From assembly GCA_002307035.1 (NCBI GenBank), contig DBTL01000003.1:1-7664 (forward strand): 7,664 bases of DNA, given 5' to 3'. A program made the position numbers and the translations under genes. The DNA comes from Bacteroides sp. UBA1317 (lineage in GTDB: Bacteria; Bacteroidota; Bacteroidia; Bacteroidales; Bacteroidaceae). Below, piece by piece: positions 1-5,200 of this stretch (position 1 is the first letter of the stretch; every line of letters begins with the position of its first letter). The notes under the pieces were generated by a model that had not been told where the DNA came from, made no database searches, and was given only the letters and a program-made list of their open reading frames with translations.

Positions 1-7
1 ATACGTG

Positions 8-157
8 CTAGGCCGAATGCTTACGCTGCGATTTCACCCGATAGCCCACCGAAATAACTACATCGAGATTGTAATGTTTTATCGAAGCTTCTTGTGTTTT
101 TCCATCTATAGCACCGTGTTGAGTGATTAGTCGGAAATTCCGACATACCACTTCTAG
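8..157 (-). pseudogene. RhuM-family (virulence RhuM) gene fragment, cut at both ends
   Basis: A minus-strand frame open between TGA (158-160) and TAG (8-10) encodes 49 residues. It contains VVCRNFRLITQHGAIDGKTQ followed by HYNLDVVISVGYRVKSQR. These match, from memory, the central block of RhuM-family proteins, where an N-x-F-R stretch and a D/E-G-K segment precede Y-N-L-D-V-I-I-S-V-G-Y-R-V-K-S. A full RhuM protein is several times longer. Here the N-terminal DNA-binding-like part is missing, and in place of the usual G-x-Q-F-R after K-S-Q-R the frame reads K-H-S-A and stops. It is therefore a remnant, not a working gene. RhuM proteins are often found near restriction-modification and mobile loci, and their biochemical role is poorly defined. 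Between the fragment and the IS (161-282) I see no gene. The same frame stays open there for about 41 codons but resembles nothing I know. Confidence 0.65.
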
Positions 158-282
158 TCACACCGCAGGTTGTAATTTGCCAGGTACTACCAAAGGTAAG
201 AGATCCATTGGTGGTAGCAAGTCTAAAATGCAAAAGGTGTCAGTAAAGTAAAAACAATTATCAACAACACAATAATAAATAG

Positions 283-1662
283 TTAGTCCTGCCAAAACCC
301 CCTTTTTCCGCAGTTTACCCCAACAGGTAGCAACGCCAACCTGTTCCGGTTTTCTGTGAAAATATTGAGGACCTCAGCAATTAATATTCTATAAATCAGA
401 TTAAAGACAAGAATAACCTTGTTCAGCCAGTGCTTCAGATTGAATCCGGCTGCAGCCATCATCGTATTGATCGAATCACCCACGTTTCCTTTCAGGTAAT
501 TCCGCTGCATTCTGTGATCCTGTTTCAAGTGACCGATGACCGGTTCAATACCGGCCCTGCGACGGAACTTCTTTATGGCTTTTGTCTTTTTGTAATAACT
601 GTCGGTTGGTTTGCCTTTACCGGGAATCTCCACTTTCGTATCGCCAATCCATTTGCGGCCACGGTATCCCCTGTCCACAAGTGCGTTCACAATGGTCATT
701 CCTGAGAGTCGTTTGATTTGTTCCAATTGCTCAGGTAATGTGTGCCCATCGAATGGATTGCCCTTGAAAGCCATAGCACCGACTATGATGCCAGACTTCG
801 ACTTGGCTATGCTGCTCTTGTTTCCGAACTCGTAAGGCTTGGCTTCTTTTCCTTTGGCAATGCACTGAACTTCTGGTTCATGAAGGCTGTACACTTTATT
901 CTTGTCAGTACGCGTCTGGGTGACAACCCTGGAATACAACAAAAGGTCATCCAAGTGACGTTTTCGCTGCTCGCTGTTCATCTTTCGTTCCAAATCGTTC
1001 ACCAATGCCTTGGCAATGGTCTGCATGCGCTTTTTGGCTTTCTGGCCTTCTTTCTTGCGTCTGGGGTGATTCATGAAACGTACCTTCAGGTTCAAGTCCT
1101 TCAGTTCTCGGGTGTAACTGCGACGCAAAACGATATTTTCCTCCTTGGCCAACATGTGACATCGGGCAATGATCTTGCGGTAGAGCTTCACGTCGGTTGG
1201 AAAGGTGATGTTCTTTTCCTGAACCGTGGTATCAACCATAACTTCCGTATCGTTGGCCATCTCATCGGCGTTTACCTTGATGCTCAGCTTCAGAATCTTC
1301 TCGGCGCCTTCCTCGCCTACGCGACGGCGGAACTTGGAGAAGTCGGCGGGATCGATCGGAGGCTTGACCTGGAACACATACTCGCCGGTAAAGTATTGGA
1401 AATACGGACTCTCAACCCAACGGGCAACCGTGCCCTCATCGCTCAGATTGTATAGGCTCTTGAGCAACATCAAACCGACCATTCTGCGGACGAGAACACT
1501 CGGTCTCCCATTCTCGGAAAAGTATCCTTTGAACTCGTTCTCCACTTCATCCCAGTCGATATGCTGAGCCAAATGAACCAACTCGTGATCCATATTGATA
1601 AAGTTTACAAGGGGAGTTTGAAAGATTGTCACTTGATGTTTATTTGGGATCTTGCCTAACAT
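283..1662 (-). CDS. IS5-family DDE transposase, full length
   Basis: This 459-residue protein catalyses cut-and-join transposition of the surrounding IS. The N-terminal part (about residues 25-125) is an InsH-type domain (DUF772 type), with HIDWDEVE at 34-41, LSDE at 73-76, SPYFQYFTGE at 85-94 and FRRRVGEEG at 111-119. The catalytic core follows: D144 in MVDTTVQEKNITFPTD, the DGHTL motif at 305-309, D330 in ALVDRGYRG, and E373 in IEPVIGHLK. The last sits in the signature F366-x2-R369-x3-E373-x6-K380, the Y-x2-R-x3-E-x6-K motif of IS4/IS5 transposases with Phe for Tyr. A basic insertion lies between about 180 and 235. The length is longer than E. coli IS5 InsH (about 330 residues) but normal for the long variant common in Bacteroidota. 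The ATG at 1660-1662 starts two bases after a hairpin. No frameshift or internal stop is present, so the enzyme looks functional. Some plus-strand frames are open across it, but they have no recognisable content. Confidence 0.93.
   Translation of the reverse strand: MLGKIPNKHQVTIFQTPLVNFINMDHELVHLAQHIDWDEVENEFKGYFSENGRPSVLVRRMVGLMLLKSLYNLSDEGTVARWVESPYFQYFTGEYVFQVKPPIDPADFSKFRRRVGEEGAEKILKLSIKVNADEMANDTEVMVDTTVQEKNITFPTDVKLYRKIIARCHMLAKEENIVLRRSYTRELKDLNLKVRFMNHPRRKKEGQKAKKRMQTIAKALVNDLERKMNSEQRKRHLDDLLLYSRVVTQTRTDKNKVYSLHEPEVQCIAKGKEAKPYEFGNKSSIAKSKSGIIVGAMAFKGNPFDGHTLPEQLEQIKRLSGMTIVNALVDRGYRGRKWIGDTKVEIPGKGKPTDSYYKKTKAIKKFRRRAGIEPVIGHLKQDHRMQRNYLKGNVGDSINTMMAAAGFNLKHWLNKVILVFNLIYRILIAEVLNIFTENRNRLALLPVGVNCGKRGFWQD
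292..304. repeat. Candidate left terminal inverted repeat of the IS
   Basis: The sequence CCAAAACCCCCTT reads inward from the left end and matches the inward-reading right end CTAAAACCCTTTG at 11 of 13 positions. On the minus strand it encodes part of the transposase C-terminus (the G-F-W segment). Bases 287-291 may also belong to the element, but they have no counterpart at the right end. Confidence 0.45.
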
Positions 1663-1664
1663 AG

Positions 1665-1690
1665 TGTCATAAATTTGCAGGTTTATGACA
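1665..1690 (-). promoter_or_regulatory. Hairpin just upstream of the transposase start codon
   Basis: In the transposase mRNA sense the sequence is TGTCATAAA, an 8-base loop, then TTTATGACA: a perfect 9-bp stem ending two bases before the ATG. The 5' arm directly abuts the predicted -7 box at 1691-1698, so transcription from the IS's own promoter should begin inside that arm and the native mRNA could not form the complete stem. A transcript entering from outside would contain the whole hairpin and would bury the start region. Stem structures that block expression from read-through RNA are known for IS10 and IS50. The extension to this element is inference from position. Confidence 0.5.
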
Positions 1691-1721
1691 TAAAGATAAG
1701 GCTTTTCGGTTAATATTCAAA
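1691..1721 (-). promoter_or_regulatory. Bacteroidota-type promoter of the transposase gene
   Basis: On the minus strand, TTTG (1718-1721) is followed by 19 bases and then TATCTTTA (1691-1698). This fits the Bacteroidota primary sigma factor pattern TTTG-N19-21-TAnnTTTG, with one mismatch at the last base. It lies about 30 bases upstream of the transposase ATG. The -33 element overlaps the candidate right inverted repeat, so transposase bound at the end could repress its own gene. Confidence 0.55.
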
Positions 1722-1730
1722 GGGTTTTAG
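1718..1730. repeat. Candidate right terminal inverted repeat of the IS
   Basis: CAAAGGGTTTTAG on the plus strand is the imperfect inverse of the left end (11 of 13). The outward stretch shared with the left end is GGGTTTT(A/G)G. Beyond it the two ends diverge at once: the left continues CAGGACTAA and the right TGATTTATT. This end may have lost a few terminal bases or may be truly asymmetric. Confidence 0.4.
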
Positions 1731-1747
1731 TGATTTATTTCACTGAT

Positions 1748-1763
1748 ATTCAATATATTGAAT
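1748..1763. repeat. 16-bp perfect palindrome just outside the IS
   Basis: ATTCAATATATTGAAT reads the same on both strands. It lies 17 bases beyond the candidate IS end and 27 bases upstream of the small plus-strand lipoprotein-like ORF, a plausible operator position. The AT-rich composition makes a chance palindrome possible, and no partner copy is evident in the window. Confidence 0.35.
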
Positions 1764-1790
1764 GCTTTAACAGGGTCGACTAAATAAGAA

Positions 1791-1883
1791 ATGATGAAAA
1801 TATCTTTTGTTGCTTTTTTTTGTTGTTTGGTTCTTTCTTGCAATGTTAGCAAGAAAGAAATGACTATAGATTCCATAAAATAA
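1791..1883 (+). CDS. Very short lipoprotein-like ORF (30 codons), real peptide or gene stub
   Basis: The plus strand encodes MMKISFVAFFCCLVLSC followed by 13 residues and TAA. The start has the form of a lipoprotein signal peptide: one lysine, a hydrophobic core at residues 4-15, and a lipobox V-L-S-C with the acceptor Cys at 17. The mature part would be only 14 residues, mostly polar (N-V-S-K-K-E). An in-frame TAA at 1785-1787 limits the start to the ATG at 1791 or the next codon. The last 20 bases overlap, antisense, the end of the membrane-protein gene. It could be a tiny surface lipoprotein, or the 5' stub of a lipoprotein gene whose remainder was replaced when the Rhs locus was rearranged. 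A chance ORF is also possible, though a signal peptide with lipobox in frame is more than I would expect by chance. Confidence 0.35.
   Translation: MMKISFVAFFCCLVLSCNVSKKEMTIDSIK
1831..1859. terminator. 11-bp inverted repeat between convergent ORFs, possible terminator
   Basis: TTCTTTCTTGC, a 7-base loop and GCAAGAAAGAA form a perfect stem. It begins 4 bases past the stop codon of the membrane-protein gene (minus strand), where a terminator of the Rhs operon would be expected. No clear U tract follows on either strand, so it is not a standard intrinsic terminator. It also overlaps the coding part of the short lipoprotein-like ORF. Confidence 0.35.
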
Positions 1884-2247
1884 CAGTGATTATAAGCTGA
1901 ATAAATATTATAATTATTGCTAGCTTGATAAATTTTTTAATAGTAATAAAATTGTTCATTTTAAAAAGCCTGTTAATCTTCATATGAAATATTGCAACTA
2001 TTGCAAGCTCAATTGCAACTACAATAAAAATATTTATTAGGTACATCATGCTGATTAATCTGATACTAACTAAAAATTCGCGGTGTAAATGCAAAATATT
2101 ATTTATTTCATTTACTAGATCTGCTGAAATATATCCAACATATATTCTTGATAAATAGGCCATTGGAATATTTGCAATTAACGATAAAATAACAATAAAG
2201 ATGGGGGCAATAATGCCTACTCTGCGATTATTAGTTGGTACTTCCAT
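1864..2247 (-). CDS. Small three-helix membrane protein, candidate Rhs immunity protein
   Basis: I do not recognise the family. The 127-residue product is very hydrophobic, with likely membrane helices at about 11-32, 65-88 and 106-125 separated by short, mostly basic loops (for example the stretch around K90-K97). There is no obvious cleavable signal peptide, so an inner-membrane location is likely. The start at ATG 2245-2247 is well fixed: an in-frame TAG lies two codons upstream (2251-2253), and AAAAAGGA sits 10 bases before the ATG. The gene overlaps the 3' end of the Rhs gene by 17 bases in another frame, so the two are probably co-transcribed and translationally coupled. In Rhs and other polymorphic toxin systems the gene directly behind the toxin tip normally encodes its immunity protein, and a membrane-bound immunity protein would fit a toxin acting at the cytoplasmic membrane. 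That role is inference from position. GC is extremely low (1921-1980 about 18%), unlike the Rhs core. Confidence 0.72.
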   Translation of the reverse strand: MEVPTNNRRVGIIAPIFIVILSLIANIPMAYLSRIYVGYISADLVNEINNILHLHREFLVSIRLISMMYLINIFIVVAIELAIVAIFHMKINRLFKMNNFITIKKFIKLAIIIIFIQLIITVILWNL

Positions 2248-5200
2248 ATACTAGTTGTCCTTTTTCATTATAATACATTACTCTATCGTTATTAATATAG
2301 AAATCATTGCACACATCTGTGTAGAATGAAGGATTTAAACCAAATACTTGAATCCTATATACTTGTTCGATTTTTTTATTGATCGGTAAAGTAGATTTGG
2401 ATATCGTAATATAAGAATCTTTGCTAAGAGCTCCCGTGGTAACCCCCCCTATTGTACGTACAATATTGAATTTATATTCATCTATTCGTGTCGCCTTGGA
2501 AACAAAAAGAAAAAGAAGGTTATTACCTATAGCCTTTCCCAACTCTTTCCCACTTATTGTTTCACCAAACTTTAATGTTCTCAGTTTTTCTTCAATTTGT
2601 TTTTCTAATGGATGCTTTAAATCATTTAACAACATCGAATAAGCCCCTGTTACTGCTCCATTTGCAAACTTACCTCCACCAATCTCAGAAATAGTACCAC
2701 CAAGAACTGCCGCAGCTGTCACTTTTAAAAAGGCACTTGATACCTCATTATTAATGACGCCATTTCCGAGAGATGAGAGACCACCTGAAATCATTCCGTG
2801 TACCACATTCTGCCCTTGTATTCCACTCATCAATGATCCAGCAAAAATATGTTTAAAAGTTCTTTCAAAAAGTGTTCCAAATCCTGCTGCATAATTAAAG
2901 AATCCCCAGACACCACCAATTAAGCCTCCAATCGCTCCAGCCTTAAAAGCCTGAACAACTGTTCCGCCATTTAGCAATGTCCCGACAGCACCTCCAGCAA
3001 ATCCACCTATTGCACCCGCTAACATCGCGCCACCAATTCCTGTACCAATGCCTGCGGTAAGTGCAGTTATTGAAATTGCAACCCCAGCCGTCACTAAACT
3101 TCTCCAATTCTGACTTAACCAACTATATCCACTGGGATCAACCAAAGAAAGAGGATTATTCAGACAGTAGCTATAGCGGTTTAGGCATTGTAGGTTCTCA
3201 ATATCTTGTATGATAGGGTCTGGGCTCAGAAAGCGGCCAATTATTGGGTCATACACCCGTCCGTCCATATTAACCAAATCGAAGAGGTCTATATGTTCGT
3301 GTCCTGTAAAACCACGGTCAATTATAAGTCCCGTTGGTACTGAATTATAGACATCCCAATTTTCGGGGTTGCGACGATTTCCCCATGCATCAAAACTAAG
3401 CTCTTGCGCCAGTAAACCGGATTCATCAGTCAAGCACTGCATGGAACCCAAATGGTCCTTGTGCACATAACTGAGTTTGCTTCCAGTTTCATCAGTAATC
3501 TGCACTGCAATTAATCCATCACCGCCAAAGATATAGAATTTTTCTTTTATCTTGCCTGTAACAATCTCTTTTTCCTGCTCATATAGACTGCCAACATAAG
3601 TACGGCATTTCACCAGAAGATTATTCTGATAGCTTTTGGCAAAGATTCGCTCGTAAGCTGAGCCATATTCAATTTGTAGACTATCAGATCCCTGGGCAAT
3701 TGTTCTTACCTTATCAAATGAGGTATAGTTAATTCGCTGATCTGTCGTTTTAAGAATGCTTCCCAAACATTGAGTAATGCTGGTTACGGCGTGTGGTCTA
3801 TTAGTATCCTCATAATGATATGTTCCTACGTCCGACTTAGTCATTATATTCCCCAGCTCGTCATAGGTTATACCAAGTGTTTGAGTCGTATTTTTAAAAA
3901 CCTTCTCCAAACGATTCAATTCATCATATTTAAATGTCTCTTCCAATAGGCGGCGATCGTCACGACGCATCTTCAGGTTCCCAAGTTCATCAAACTGGTA
4001 TTCCCAGTCCTGCACAATATTACTGCCAAATGCTGTTTTAATGTGTTTCAGCAATCCAGTGACATCGTCAAATGTATGGGTAGACTGCATACCATTACCA
4101 TAGAGGCTCTGTGCTATCTGACCGCGAGCATTCATTATTTCGGCAGTCCAATAATTCTTACCTGTTTGGATATTTGAAACTTGTGACAAATATCCAAAGT
4201 TATTATAGACATTGCGCACTATTGGTCCATTGCCGTTTTTGGAAGGGTAGTTTACCATCGACACTCGACCATAACTATCATACGCTGTTGTAGTTGCATA
4301 AGCAACACCAGCAATCGTCTCATTAACATTAATTTGGCGACCGTATGTATCATATTTAGTAGCCTTCACATATCCATTAGGTGATGTAACCGATGCTAGA
4401 CGGCCAATGCCGCAAGTCCCTGTATCATAGGCCCATTCTGTCGTGCCTTCTTTTTCAATTCGTTTTTTCATTCGACCAAGATCGTCGTATTCAAGAGTCA
4501 ATGTGTCACCCTTTGCGTCAATCTCCGAAATAAGCTCTCCAAACGCATTGTAGTCTGAAGTAGTTGTGCCAATTTCCAAATCAATCAGTTTAGTGCGATT
4601 GCCTCGTATGTCATATTCCATCTTTACAACATTTCCCTTAGGATCATGCACCTCGGTCATATTACCGGCGCTATTATAGACATAAGTAATACTCTTTTGT
4701 TTACTATCTATACTTTCGACCAGTTGCCCCTGCATATTAGTCCGGCGAATGTCACTCTTACCAAGAGGGTTCACGGTAGTCGTAGTGAACCCGTTATAAA
4801 TGATTACAATTGTTTTTAAATCAGTTAAGGTTTTTTGTTTGAGACGTCCGATTGGATCATATAAGAAGCTAGTCCATTGAGCTGTTTCTCCTTTGAAGTA
4901 AGGATCGCTTTGTTGCTCTATCTGGCCTAATGCATTGTATCTGGTATCTACAAAGATGAGTCGACCATCAAAACCAACAGCCTCTTTCCGTAATACCCTG
5001 CCCAAACTGTCATAATATTCTTTAGCTCCTGGTTTTCCTGAGACTTCTATATATTTAAACCACACAGCACCGGTAGGTGTATTTGCATCTCCAATACACC
5101 AGCGATAAGCAGTAACACCCTTTGCTCCATTCGGCCCCGTTGCTAATTTTTCTCGCCCGAAGGAGTCATATTCTGCAGTAGCAGTTAATAGGTTTGGGTC

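Larger units (their letters stand above)
283..1730 (-). mobile_element. IS5-family insertion sequence (about 1.44 kb)
   Basis: The element carries a single intact DDE transposase on the minus strand, with the stop codon at one extreme end and the promoter plus a hairpin at the other. Candidate terminal inverted repeats are 292-304 and 1718-1730, matching at 11 of 13 positions without gaps. The transposase stop codon lies 7 bases outside the left match, so the real left end is probably at or just before 287. GC is much higher than in the flanks: 1321-1380 is about 60% GC, while 1921-1980 is about 18%. This suggests the IS came from a different background. TTAG, which fits the YTAR target used by some IS5-family elements, occurs at 283-286 and 1727-1730. 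Taking these as the duplication destroys the inverted-repeat match, so the boundaries stay uncertain to within about 10 bases. Confidence 0.8.

Noticed and set aside
1..30. Sequence resembling an integron attC or other attachment site at the left edge
   Set aside because: Only a loose resemblance around GCTAGGCC, with no paired core site and no integrase in view. The window edge prevents any test.
130..144. Near-palindrome GTCGGAAATTCCGAC
   Set aside because: The 7-bp arms have a single central base, so no hairpin can form. It lies within the RhuM-derived coding fragment, and I see no other reason to treat it as a site.
21..233. Minus-strand open frame of 70 codons starting with TTG
   Set aside because: The RhuM similarity lies in a different frame of the same strand (8-157). 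This frame's product resembles nothing.
742..1455. Long plus-strand open frame of 237 codons opposite the transposase
   Set aside because: It is exactly antisense to the conserved transposase core, contains no recognisable domain and has no supporting start signals. It is open because of the codon bias of the opposite strand.
283..1730. TTAG at 283-286 and 1727-1730 as the IS target-site duplication
   Set aside because: It fits the YTAR target of IS5-type elements, but the ends it defines (TCCTGCC and AACCCTT read inward) are not inverted repeats of each other.
2421..2642. Plus-strand open frame opposite the Rhs tip (73 codons), and similar frames at 4111-4293 and 6299-6553
   Set aside because: All are antisense to the continuous Rhs frame and show no start signals or recognisable content.
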